Shown: positions 53,641 to 62,189, counted from the stretch's first letter. The stretch: DNA of 64,000 bases from Roseimarinus sediminis (GCF_050433125.1 NZ_JBNPXV010000001.1:696350-760349), one strand, 5' to 3'. Made by a program: numbers and translations. Notes: generated by a model not told the origin, from the letters alone.

Positions 53641-53781
53641 CTTGCTTGCTTCTTGTTAAAAACGAGTTGCGGTTTACCCCTCGTTGCAAACGAGGAGTAG
53701 TTGGAAGTCATATTTATAGTTAAACGGCCACCAATACTTGCAAAAATCTTATGCATCAGAGACCTTGCTTTAGACGAATAA

Positions 53782-53969
53782 TTAAACCTTATTTTCCGGG
53801 CCAACCTTAGTAGCCGATAACATCACTGTATGATTCAACCTTATTTACCTTGTTGGGATTTTAATATACTCATACATAGGATTTACAGTTTAATAATTGG
53901 CAGCCGTTCCCACTTACAAGCATAATAAGGTTTGGTAAAACGTTTATTGAACTGGCTACTAAGGTTTAA
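53782..53969. mobile_element. MITE-like 188-bp inverted-repeat element, copy B
   Basis: Same termini (TTAAACCTTA and TAAGGTTTAA) and length as copy A. It lies at the same place in the duplicated unit, so it was probably duplicated along with it. Confidence 0.55.
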
Positions 53970-54171
53970 AATACAGGAATAAGGTTTTTATGGCTCAAGC
54001 AAAAGTGAATATGAAAACCATTGCGATAACCCTTGTTTTGTGTCTAGCTACTTTGGCCTGCTCTTCCGGGTTTGCCCATGTAAGTTCAAAGCCTCTGTGC
54101 GTATTTCGCTCCGTTGGTCTGTGGTTGTAATCCGCGCTTTCAGGCAAAGTATTTATTTGCGGGATCACACC

Positions 54172-54290
54172 CCGATATATATCGCGGGCGAGTTTGTTAG
54201 GCGGCGATTGCAATCGAAGATCACCCTTAGGTAATTGAAAATCAGCGGAGCTAAATCGCCACCAGCCGCTGTGAACATCACGAACAGCGG
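54172..54290. repeat. Cassette-boundary-like repeat, copy B
   Basis: Same words as copy A with an extra AATTGAAAATCAGCGGAGCT segment also present in the 48.5-kb copy. It ends at the stop codon of the second 74-aa gene. Confidence 0.55.
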
Positions 54291-54291
54291 G

Positions 54292-54516
54292 TTATTTTAT
54301 TTCAAATTCCAATTTCAAATTTATCAATTCGTTTGTAAAACTATCAACTTTCAAATCTTCAATCTCACAGATTATCGGCATATTGTCAAGAAGCATCGAA
54401 TCCATATTATCCTTTGATTTTTTTAAACCCCAATTTGTGTATTCAGTCAATAATCGGACTAAAGTTATTCTATTTTGTTGACGAGAATTGAAATACTTTA
54501 TACTCACAGTTTTCAT
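54292..54516 (-). CDS. 74-aa L7/L12-fold-like protein (copy B)
   Basis: Identical to the protein at 53081-53305 except Met for Lys in the LDNMPII segment. The duplicate pair keeps the frame intact while the neighbouring transposase remnants carry frameshifts, a weak sign that the protein is maintained; recent duplication would explain the identity equally well. Downstream of its stop is the cassette-boundary repeat. Confidence 0.58.
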   Translation of the reverse strand: MKTVSIKYFNSRQQNRITLVRLLTEYTNWGLKKSKDNMDSMLLDNMPIICEIEDLKVDSFTNELINLKLEFEIK

Positions 54517-54551
54517 AAATTGTCAAATTTTAGGTTTACAAATCCGGCCTA

Positions 54552-54633
54552 CCCCTCGTTTGCAACGAGGGGTTTTACGCCTGTCGTTTGTAACGACACA
54601 TAGTTATTGAATGATGCAATCATTCAATAACTA
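54552..54633. repeat. REP-like palindromes copy B plus 15-bp hairpin
   Basis: CCCCTCGTT/AACGAGGGG at 54552-54572 and TGTCGTT/AACGACA at 54582-54598, then TAGTTATTGAATGAT and ATCATTCAATAACTA around GCA (54601-54633), a perfect 15-bp stem. The last hairpin is also at 55563-55595 but reduced to a short stem in unit A. Confidence 0.82.
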
Positions 54634-54880
54634 AGGTATTACTTCCACCTCGATCATACCACCCAAAGATGCATAATTGACTTCGTCAATCTTCGATTGC
54701 ACTGAACTAAAAAGGTAATCTTCGGCTTTTTCGACTATCATCGCTCTAACCGGGTATTCATGTACATAGTTTATCCGTTGGTCTATCATCTCATTGTTGT
54801 AATGTAGTTTTCGGATGGCATTTTTTGTTTTAAAGATAGGAACTTTTGCCAAATGCAGTGCGAGCTTGTTGTATTCATCT
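54631..54880 (-). pseudogene. REP-associated tyrosine transposase remnant, copy B
   Basis: The best preserved of the three C-terminal fragments: NYVHEYPVRAMIVEKAEDYL, FSSVQSKIDEVNYASLGGMI and EVEVIP reach the normal stop. The N-terminal catalytic half is absent. Confidence 0.72.
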
Positions 54881-54925
54881 TCCCGATACCCGGGAATGGC
54901 AGTTAAAAACGAGAGGTAGATAGTG

Positions 54926-55438
54926 TCAAATCGTCTCAAAACATTCAATAAAACTTTTTATTCCAATAATTATAGCCCCTTTTTTCTCAACATCCATGCT
55001 TAAGAGTATCGGCCTTTCATTAAATCTAAAAATGATGGCTGTTAATAATGATTTTGATTTTAAGTTCTGTATGTCAGAAGAATATATTTTCAATTTGTCA
55101 TTTTCATTTTGCTCATCCTGAGTATACCTCAACATCTCAATATTCCTTTTTTGAATTTGATTAAAATTGGATTCAGTCACTTGCTTTTTTTGAAGGTTGG
55201 GATTCCATTTAAAATATTCCCATACAAGAAAATAAAGCTTCATTATTTCTTCTAATTCTCCCATGGAAACATCATGGTGATATCCCAATAAAACAGACAG
55301 AAAGAAAGGTTGATATTTAAATATCTCATCCGAAGTAGAATTGACATAATCCGAATCAATCTGCTCTGTTTTCTTAATTAATTGTGCGATTAATGCTGTC
55401 TCATTAAAATCATTTTGAGTGAACTTAATTTTTGTCAT
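54926..55438 (-). CDS. Hypothetical 170-aa accessory protein
   Basis: From the ATG at 55438 (MTKIKFTQNDFNETALIAQL); an ATG at 55477 adds 13 residues of low plausibility. Soluble and AT-rich, with a helical first half (FFLSVLLGYHHDVSMGELEE) and an ending SKSLLTAIIFRFNERPILLS then KGAIIIGIKSF that suggests a small alpha/beta domain. No family recognised. It is inserted between transposase remnants B and C in the same orientation as all its neighbours. Confidence 0.6.
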   Translation of the reverse strand: MTKIKFTQNDFNETALIAQLIKKTEQIDSDYVNSTSDEIFKYQPFFLSVLLGYHHDVSMGELEEIMKLYFLVWEYFKWNPNLQKKQVTESNFNQIQKRNIEMLRYTQDEQNENDKLKIYSSDIQNLKSKSLLTAIIFRFNERPILLSMDVEKKGAIIIGIKSFIECFETI

Positions 55439-55504
55439 AGTATTTGTAGTGTTACCTTTTTTTTGTATGCCGAACAATGGCAGTCTGTCTAAAAATCAAT
55501 CATC

Positions 55505-55890
55505 TCCGGCCTACCCCTCGTTTGCAACGAGGGGTTTTACGCCTGTCGTTTGTAACGACACATAGTTATTGAATGATGCAATCATTCAATAACTAACGTA
55601 TTACTTCCACCTCGATCATACCACCCAAAGATGCATAATTGACTTCGTCAATCTTCGATTGCGCGCTGAACTAAAAAGGTAATCTTCGGCTTTTTCGACT
55701 ATCATCGCTCTAACCGGGTATTCATGTACATAGTTTATCCGTTGGTCTATCATCTCATTGTTGTAATGTAGTTTTCGGATGGCATTTTTTGTTTTAAAGA
55801 TAGGAACTTTTGCCAAATGCAGTGCGGGCTTCTTGCTTACTTCTTGTTAAAAACGAGTTGCGGTTTACCCCTCGTTGCAAACGAGGAGTA
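55505..55890. repeat. Partial third copy of the duplicated unit (unit C)
   Basis: Begins with the palindrome pair (55514-55534 and 55544-55560), continues with the 15-bp hairpin (55563-55595) and the transposase remnant, and ends at the CTCGTTGCAAACGAGGAG motif shared with the end of unit A. Confidence 0.85.
55592..55835 (-). pseudogene. REP-associated tyrosine transposase remnant, copy C
   Basis: The same C-terminal fragment (NAIRKLHYNNEMIDQRINYV, then HEYPVRAMIVEKAEDYLFSS). Like copy A it is frameshifted after the SSA motif. Confidence 0.7.
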
Positions 55891-55990
55891 GTTGTAAAAA
55901 CTTACGACATATCCCGACTAGCGGGGTAAATCGCCACCAGCCACTTGCCATCATTCAGCATATTCCAAAGAGCTGGATTTGTTATTAAAT

Positions 55991-57487
55991 TTATTCAATC
56001 GTTGCTAATTTTTTTTCTTTATTCTTTAATTGAATACTTTCTCTGTATTCCAATGCCTCAGCTTTCATTGTCCAATGAGCATTTAATCCAAGTTCTTCTA
56101 CTTTAGATTTTACTTCGGAAATGGATGTGTTAAAGAATTCTTTTCGATAGTTAATTTTGTTTACTCTCTCTGAATTAAATATGTCGTGTAAGTCCTTTTC
56201 AAGTTTAGGAGCATCATCTGAATGAATCATAGCATGTACGTCAAACGAAAATGGGACAGAAGCATCTCCTAATTCTTTTACTCTGTCAAGTGGTTCTAAA
56301 CGACGAGTTAATCCAATTTTTAGTACATTTTCTCCAAATGAACCAACATTTGAGATTATATAAACATGTCCTTGTTTAGTCTGTTGAGCCATAGATAATG
56401 CTCTTTGTCCTTTTTCTTCTGCTTCGGCTAATTTTTGTTTAATAGTTTCTAATTCAGCCTCAAATTTTGCTCGTTCTTCCGCTGCTGCATTAGCTAGTTT
56501 TGCCTCTGCTTCTTTCATTGCTGCTGCAAGCATTTTTTCCTCCTTCTCTGCTTGTTTTAATGCTCTCTCAAATTCACGTCTTGCTTTTTCTTCCTCTCTC
56601 ATTTCTTCACGAATTTGACGCTGTTCTTCAAGGTCGCGTTTTTTAATTTCTTGAACGGTTACGGCTAGTTTGAGTTGTTCAACAACTACATCAAAGTATC
56701 TTTGATTTATCCTCGCATTTTTAAAAGGTTTTCCATTATGATTTACAAGTGTAAATGCGTCATTTAATGATTGTAATAATATTCCATAATTGTCGTGTTT
56801 AACCTTTGACATTATTGTGTCAACTTTTCCATTAAAAGCATCTAAAACAAAATCAATAGCAGTAGTTTTTCTATGTTCCTCTACATAATCACAATCTGCG
56901 CATTCTCCATTTTTTATCATTGATTTTATTAAAGTCCTAATTTTCGCAAGTTCTTCTCCTGCTTCTTTATGACTATATTCTTCAGCTAAATCATCAAGCA
57001 GACTATGGTTCGGAATTAAATATTCATCGCCATATCCTTCTATAATATTTTTCATTGCTTTTACTGTTGATTGGTATTGATCGGCATTTTGTTTCGCTTC
57101 CCATGCTTCTCCTGCAATTCCTTCTGCCTTTATGTTAGCATCATTTTCTATTTTGTTGGCTAACTCATGTGCTTCTGTTAGGATTTTCTCTGCTTTTTCT
57201 TTGATCTCTTTTGCAGATTCTCTAGCATCTTTTTTTATTGAATTAGCCTCAATATTCGCATTCGCAATAATTTCCTCAGACTCTTTTATTATTCTTTGAA
57301 GTTCTTCCTCTACATTTTTGATTGGCTCATACTTTCTAAGATATTCTGTAGAATCTTTATATTTCTCAAACTCGGCAGCCAGTTTTGAAAGGTTTTGTTT
57401 TAATATCTTATTCTGTCCTTTTAGTTTGGAATTGTTGACTAAAAGAATAATTAATATTATAAAAAATAGAATTGCTAAAAAAGTCAT
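55991..57487 (-). CDS. Membrane-anchored DUF4041 / GIY-YIG-type (T5orf172) protein
   Basis: 498 aa. N-terminal membrane helix (LAILFFIILIILLV), a coiled-coil segment at about 45-140, a DUF4041-like middle (about 150-270, SLLDDLAEEYSHKEAGEELA), a second charged coiled coil (about 280-370) and a GIY-YIG-like T5orf172 domain from about 375 (GHVYIISNVGSFGENVLKIG, then LTRRLEPLDRVKELGDASVP, with the acidic helix KLEKDLHDIFN). The family occurs in phages and defence-rich islands; nuclease activity is inferred. A partial cassette-boundary repeat lies just after its stop. Confidence 0.85.
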   Translation of the reverse strand: MTFLAILFFIILIILLVNNSKLKGQNKILKQNLSKLAAEFEKYKDSTEYLRKYEPIKNVEEELQRIIKESEEIIANANIEANSIKKDARESAKEIKEKAEKILTEAHELANKIENDANIKAEGIAGEAWEAKQNADQYQSTVKAMKNIIEGYGDEYLIPNHSLLDDLAEEYSHKEAGEELAKIRTLIKSMIKNGECADCDYVEEHRKTTAIDFVLDAFNGKVDTIMSKVKHDNYGILLQSLNDAFTLVNHNGKPFKNARINQRYFDVVVEQLKLAVTVQEIKKRDLEEQRQIREEMREEEKARREFERALKQAEKEEKMLAAAMKEAEAKLANAAAEERAKFEAELETIKQKLAEAEEKGQRALSMAQQTKQGHVYIISNVGSFGENVLKIGLTRRLEPLDRVKELGDASVPFSFDVHAMIHSDDAPKLEKDLHDIFNSERVNKINYRKEFFNTSISEVKSKVEELGLNAHWTMKAEALEYRESIQLKNKEKKLATIE

Positions 57488-57539
57488 AATATTTGTTTTT
57501 AGGTTAGTATTTTATTGTAATCTATATATTGCTGATACT

Positions 57540-57690
57540 GGTTTTTTAATAAACCATAACGGTTGCGCTATGTTTTCGGTGCCGATTGCGGGTTGCTTTC
57601 CTGTCGAACCGCACCGCCGTTGTTGCTGGCTAAGTGCTTTGTTGTCAGAACGAAAACGGCAATGAAATATAGCGGCGTATTACCAATAGT
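57540..57690. repeat. GC-richer structured spacer between two accessory genes
   Basis: About 150 bases unlike the AT-rich neighbours. CGCTATGTTTTCG near 57566 faces a split counterpart (CG...AAAACGG...AATATAGCG) near 57650-57673, making a long imperfect stem with GC-rich inner arms. It looks like a recombination-site or repeat element but differs from the other cassette-boundary family. Confidence 0.4.
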
Positions 57691-57692
57691 TT

Positions 57693-58355
57693 TTATTTCA
57701 TTTTGTCTAAAATATCTTTGTTAATAATATTATCATCAAGCTTTTGAATAAAACCGATTATGTTATCACTGTTTATTTTACCATTAAAAATCCAGTTTTT
57801 AACTTTTTCAGCAAAATTATTTATCAGCTCAAAAAAGTCATTATAGCTCTCTTGGTTATGTACATCTTGGGGGCTTACCCATTTTCGTCCTAATTCGTCA
57901 TAGCCGACATAAAATCCTGACTCTTTTATTGTGTTAAAATAAGACTTTTCTTTTTTCTTATTTTCTTCTCCATTTTTTCTTTTGTTATATAATATTATTA
58001 TCAATGCAATTGCAGCAATAGCCATTACAATCAGTGACTTGGGAGCATCTTCGTCTTTTTTCTCTAAAGATTCCAGTTTAAAATACAAATCAAGTCCTGC
58101 GTTATGTTTTATTTCATGATTCCAAAAATATTTATCCAAATCTTTGATTGGTATTAAATTATTAATTGATTTTAATTGTAATACAACGGATTTTGATAAT
58201 TCCTCCATTGCAAGAACACTCAATGATGAAGCTGCTCCAAAGTTGTTAATTTCAGCTGCTTTCTCTGATATTTTAAGTAAGCTTTCAAAATTCTCAAGAG
58301 CTAATAATGCACCTTGTCGATACTCATTTTTTTTCAATTGGGTTATTGGAGTCAT
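57693..58355 (-). CDS. AbiV-like abortive-infection protein with membrane helix
   Basis: 220 aa. The N-terminal half fits the AbiV family (HEPN-like helices): ALLALENFESLLKISEKA, FGAASSLSVLAMEELSKSVV and the conserved FWNHEIKHNAGLDL. AbiV of Lactococcus stops phage by blocking translation. Here a membrane helix (SLIVMAIAAIALIIILY) is inserted after the HEPN-like part, followed by GFYVGYDELGRKW also common in the family. It starts six bases after the RES-like gene stops, so the two form one operon. Confidence 0.75.
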   Translation of the reverse strand: MTPITQLKKNEYRQGALLALENFESLLKISEKAAEINNFGAASSLSVLAMEELSKSVVLQLKSINNLIPIKDLDKYFWNHEIKHNAGLDLYFKLESLEKKDEDAPKSLIVMAIAAIALIIILYNKRKNGEENKKKEKSYFNTIKESGFYVGYDELGRKWVSPQDVHNQESYNDFFELINNFAEKVKNWIFNGKINSDNIIGFIQKLDDNIINKDILDKMK

Positions 58356-58361
58356 TTCTAT

Positions 58362-59246
58362 TTATTTTAATCCAACTAGTTTTCGACCAAATTCATTGCG
58401 CACTGCATCAGTGCCATCAATTGAATAAAACTCCAGTTTACCATTTTCTAAAAGTCTTGCTTTAGAGTTGTTACCTAAATAAACGTTTTTCTTATTCTTG
58501 TATACTGTGCATTCAACAGCACCAACAAATGTTAGTTTATTATCAACGGATTCTGGTTTTATTGCAATATTTATTCCTTCTCCTGCAAGTCGCATGCTAG
58601 GATATAAAACACCATCATATTTCTCGGAAGATATTTCTGCGTACGCCGCTGAAATTTTATAATCTGAATCTGTTTTAACATCCTTTGCAAATTCATTTGC
58701 CAAAAAACTACTTATTTCGATTGAAGGAATCTTAAAGTCAGGATTCATGACTGTAAGCTCTTTATATTTTTGCTGAAGTTCAATCGAAAGCTTTGTTGGT
58801 CTTTCAAAATTTTTATGATGTATTAAAGAAATAAGTGTAACATCTTCAATCACATCCCAAGCACTAAATGTAAATTTTTTTTCTCCCATAGTTTCAGAGT
58901 CTCTTACGAAATTACTAACCTCATATAACGTAGTAATTCTAGCTGTTGTCGGCTCACTTTTGCCTAAAATCTCTGGAACAATTGCACCGTAAAACATTGT
59001 CATATTTGGAGTGCTTGCTCTTTGATATGTTGTATTAAGTATTTGAGGTTTATACGATAATTCAGATATAGTCTTAAATGATGTATTTTCTGATGGTCTA
59101 ACTCGTATTATTCTCTTTCCTGCATGAAGAGTTGTTGTCATTACACCAAATTTTCCAAATTCAATTAATTTTTCTTTAATGTATTCTATTGGAACTTCAT
59201 TTAAATCTATATTTTTTAGCTCCTCTATTATCCTACGGTGTTGCAT
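58362..59246 (-). CDS. RES-domain-like protein upstream of AbiV
   Basis: 294 aa. Motifs follow the RES (ADP-ribosyltransferase-fold, NAD+-degrading toxin) pattern: GKRIIRVRPSE, ISELSYKPQ, TYQRASTPNMTMFYGAIVPE and, later, SEKYDGVLYPSMRLAGEGIN with IAIKPESVDNKLTF. A short helical N-terminus (MQHRRIIEELKNIDLNEVPI) precedes it. If active it would deplete NAD+; the key arginines are plausible but unproven. It is the first gene of a two-gene unit with the AbiV-like protein. Confidence 0.62.
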   Translation of the reverse strand: MQHRRIIEELKNIDLNEVPIEYIKEKLIEFGKFGVMTTTLHAGKRIIRVRPSENTSFKTISELSYKPQILNTTYQRASTPNMTMFYGAIVPEILGKSEPTTARITTLYEVSNFVRDSETMGEKKFTFSAWDVIEDVTLISLIHHKNFERPTKLSIELQQKYKELTVMNPDFKIPSIEISSFLANEFAKDVKTDSDYKISAAYAEISSEKYDGVLYPSMRLAGEGINIAIKPESVDNKLTFVGAVECTVYKNKKNVYLGNNSKARLLENGKLEFYSIDGTDAVRNEFGRKLVGLK

Positions 59247-59513
59247 TTTTTTAAATTATTGGTAACACGTCTATATTCCTCACTTTGTCGTCTTTTTTGT
59301 ATTGTTGATGTTCAGTATAGCAAGGTTGGGAGCTTACCTGCTGTGGCGTTGTTATTGCTTGTTGTACTGGTCTTCTTTCATCGTCATGAGGCTGGATCAT
59401 TTGTGTCGGTGAAAATTTCTACTGCATTTAAAGGCTTCGACTTAATAGATTTCCCCATCGCACAAAATGTTCTTCGCCCTTACTAAGTAAGCAAACATTT
59501 AACATAGATAAAA

Positions 59514-59572
59514 ATAAATTGAGTGAATGGGCTGTTTTATTGAGTGAATGGTGCTTTTTGATGTGTGAATGG
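59514..59572. repeat. Three 21-bp iterations of TTGAGTGAATGG, left copy
   Basis: The GAATGG ends fall at 59530, 59551 and 59572, exactly 21 bp apart. The same three-unit arrangement, starting TAAATTGAGTGAATGG, recurs at 62190-62248. Confidence 0.8.
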
Positions 59573-59624
59573 CAGGGCAGGGAGGAAGGAGAAAGGTGCA
59601 GGGAGAATGGAGCATGGAGAAAGG

Positions 59625-60290
59625 AGCAAAGGTGTTCGAACGGGTTTACAATTCATCATTATTGGAAAACTGGAAATACACTCAATTACTTTTTTGTGTT
59701 TTTAATTCCCGGTGCGCTGCACCTCTCTCCCTGTGTCGTACTTTTCTGCTATAAACATGATCGCGGCTCTGCCGCTTTGGAAGATTGTGGAGGGTGGAGA
59801 GCGTAACACAAAGAGCAAAGGGCCAGGTAGTTCGAACGGGTTTTCAATTTATCATTAATGGAAAACTGGAAATACACTCAGTTACTTTATTGTGTTTTTA
59901 ATTCCCGGTGCGCTGCACCTCTCTTCCTGTGTCGTCATTTTCTGCTATAAACATTATCGCGGCGCTGCCGCTTTGGATATTTGCGGAGGGTGGAGGGCAG
60001 AGGGCAGAGAGCAGAGAGAAAGGAGCAGGGAGCAAAGGGCAAAGGTGTTCGAATGGGTTTTCAATTTATCATTAATGGAAAACTGGAAATACACTCAATT
60101 ACTTTTTTGTGTTTTTTATTCACGGTGCGCTGCACCTCTCTCCCTGTGTCGTGCTTTTCTATGCTATAAACATTATCGCGGCGCTGCCGCTTTGGATATT
60201 TGCGGAGGGTGGAGGGCAGAGAGCATGGAGTATGGAGCATGGAGAAAGGAGCATGGAGCAAAGGTGTTCGAACGGGTTTTCAATTAATCA
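59625..60290. repeat. Tandem repeat, three units of about 195-219 bp
   Basis: GTTCGAACGGGTTT-type starts lie near 59636, 59830, 60049 and 60267, and CGGTGCGCTGCACCTCTC near 59710, 59906 and 60123. Units contain a GCGGC(T/G)CTGCCGC palindrome and a variable purine-rich run of GGAGCA/GGAGAA words. Frames crossing it are repeat artefacts. 59247-59513 holds no gene I can support. Confidence 0.85.
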
Positions 60291-60322
60291 TTATTGGAAT
60301 CTGTCCTGCCGGCGTACATTAA

Positions 60323-60364
60323 AAATGCGCGAGTCGGAGCTCGCGCCTCCCAACACAACACGAA
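60323..60364. repeat. REP-like palindrome, family 2 copy 1
   Basis: GCGCGAG (60327-60333) and CTCGCGC (60340-60346) form a stem; TCCCAACACAACACGAA follows. The same unit recurs about 231 bases downstream. Confidence 0.78.
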
Positions 60365-60553
60365 ACATCGATATTGTATAATGTACCATCGGGAGCGGCG
60401 ATCCCGGGTGCACCGTGACTTCGCTGCGCTCAGGCTCTCATCGTGAAACTCGTTTTATTCTGGTTCTTACTCGCCGAAGACAATCCGAATATTGCCAGTG
60501 ACTATTTGGAAAAAAGAAAGCTGTCATGCTTGCTGGAGTGCCTGTATACATTA

Positions 60554-60595
60554 GAATGCGCGAGTCGGAGCTCGCATCTCCCAACACAACACGAA
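60554..60595. repeat. REP-like palindrome, family 2 copy 2
   Basis: GCGAGTCGGAGCTCGC with the same trailing TCCCAACACAACACGAA as at 60323-60364. From 60600 to 60770 follow short reiterated words (ATGACTCA, TCTTCCAT, TCATCTTC) without coding potential. Confidence 0.78.
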
Positions 60596-60899
60596 TCAGC
60601 AGAAATGACTCATTGACCAATGACTCAATGACTCTTTTTTAATTTTCCATCTTCCATTTTCCTTTTCCTCAATGACTTAATCGTTGACTCTTTTAATCTT
60701 CAATCGTTGATCGATCATCTTCAATCGATAATCATTCATCTCTTTCCATCCATCTTCCATCCATCGCTTTAAAAGCCCATCAACACACTTCGCGTTGTGT
60801 TTTCGACGGTTCATCGGGGCCAACAGAAAAAAAGTTGCCGAGAAATGCGTCTTTTTGCGTCGACGCGACCGCGAGCGCGCTGTCAGCATGTTTTTTTGC

Positions 60900-61165
60900 T
60901 GTCAATAAGTTTTGTAATGGCTGTCGAAAGGTTTTTTTGACCAATTTTTTTTTCTTCGGACCTGTAAAAACGTTTTTTTGCTTTCAACAAGTCTTGTAAT
61001 GGCTGTCAAAACGTTTTTTCGGCTTCAACAAGTCTTGTAATGACTGTCAAAACGTTTTTTTCGCTTTCAACAAGTTTTGTAATGGCTGTCAAAACGATTT
61101 TTCGCTTTTAACAAGTCTTGTAATGGCTGTAAAAACGTTTTTTCATCTTCAACAACGTTTGTTGT
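60900..61165. repeat. 41-bp tandem repeat array
   Basis: CAACAAG-type starts at 60985, 61026, 61068, 61109 and 61150 are 41-42 bp apart, with a degenerate earlier unit near 60903. Units run close to TTCAACAAGTCTTGTAATGG then CTGTCAAAACGTTTTTTCGC. Each holds the palindrome ACAAG-T-CTTGT and a T-run. Confidence 0.85.
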
Positions 61166-61281
61166 CGTGAAAAAAAGCTTTTTACAGCGGACAACAAGCC
61201 TTGTAAGCGAAAAATAAGGAATTGGAAGCCGGGAACAAGCAACTTGTTCCGCTTTCTACGTTTAAAGTCATCCCAACATGG

Positions 61282-61938
61282 CTATTCACCGTCATTTTCT
61301 GCATCGTTCTTTTTGGGTACAACAAGCCGGGGAAATAAACGCCTTGAGAACTGTTTTCCAAAGCGTGATACGACGGTATAATAATTTTTCTCGTATTGCC
61401 TGACCAGATTGATCTTTGCAATCTTTTCGAGTGTTTCAGCAGTCGTTACCTTCTCGCTTGAAAGAGCCAGGGCATCCAATGCCTCCTTACAGCTGTTCAA
61501 AGCGCTTTGGAGGGGTTCGATCAAAGCATGCAGCTCGTGCGTAGCACCCAAATCGTTGATCCGCAAAATAAGCTGGTCTACTTCCGACGATTCCTTTTTG
61601 GACGATACGAATACAATGGGCGTAAGACCGTTTGGGAAAAGCCGCCTTGTGGTCATTTCTCCGGGATGATCGCGGTCGAACTTCAGGGCGGCTTCTTTCG
61701 CATCTCTTACTTTGTCGTCGAGTTCGGCATCCATGATCACCAGCAGGTCGTAATTGCTTTCGTAATCCTCTTCGGCTGTTTTGACTGCTTCTCTTTTTTC
61801 GAGCAAGGCATTGTAAGCGGGTTCAATGGCCGTTGCGTGGGCTTCGGTGCCCTTGTTCTGACGGCACAAACGCAGGTGGCGCTTTACCGTCTTCAGCACT
61901 AAGTTCGACGAGTGCCGTTCATAAAGTAGCTGAGCCAT
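61282..61938 (-). CDS. Conserved-looking helical protein with internal repeat, unknown
   Basis: 218 aa from the ATG at 61938 (MAQLLYERHSSNLVLKTVKR); an ATG at 61992 adds 18 residues of low plausibility. Soluble, mostly helical and charged. Two halves each end in an RRLFP motif (TTRRLFPNGLTPIVFV and FSRRLFPRLVVPKK), suggesting an internal duplication. The GC content is higher than in the nearby repeats. I cannot name the family with confidence. It lies alone between repeat arrays. Confidence 0.6.
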   Translation of the reverse strand: MAQLLYERHSSNLVLKTVKRHLRLCRQNKGTEAHATAIEPAYNALLEKREAVKTAEEDYESNYDLLVIMDAELDDKVRDAKEAALKFDRDHPGEMTTRRLFPNGLTPIVFVSSKKESSEVDQLILRINDLGATHELHALIEPLQSALNSCKEALDALALSSEKVTTAETLEKIAKINLVRQYEKNYYTVVSRFGKQFSRRLFPRLVVPKKNDAENDGE

Positions 61939-61992
61939 TTTGTTAATGAATATTGGTTTAAAGTGCCGGCTACAGAGCCGGTGATGATACAT

Positions 61993-62189
61993 AAGGATAG
62001 AACAAAAAAGATGCGTCTTCCTTGTTCTATCCTCAGAGAGACAACCACAGTTGCAGTAAAAGTGGTTTGAAGTAAGTTGTCGAATTATTTGTTAAACCAC
62101 TTTGATGCGACTGCTACGAGTGTATTCATCAAAACAGCTGTTGCTGTTATTTTCCTCACAATGTTACAAATGAAAAATGAATTGGTAAA
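61993..62189. other. Gene-free stretch before the second 21-bp array
   Basis: Probably the promoter region of the helical protein gene on the minus strand. I see no palindrome or ORF of note. Confidence 0.4.

Larger units (their letters stand above)
53711..54880. repeat. Direct duplication, unit B
   Basis: Second copy of unit A, with a few substitutions, a 27-bp longer section near the cassette repeat and a 15-bp hairpin absent from A. Confidence 0.88.

Noticed and set aside
59519..60381. ORFs across the 200-bp tandem repeats
   Set aside because: The same residues recur in different frames in each unit, as expected from repeats and not from a gene.
60600..60780. Possible tRNA or small RNA in the reiterated-word stretch
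   Set aside because: The sequence is short word repetition (ATGACTCA, TCTTCCAT) without cloverleaf pairing.
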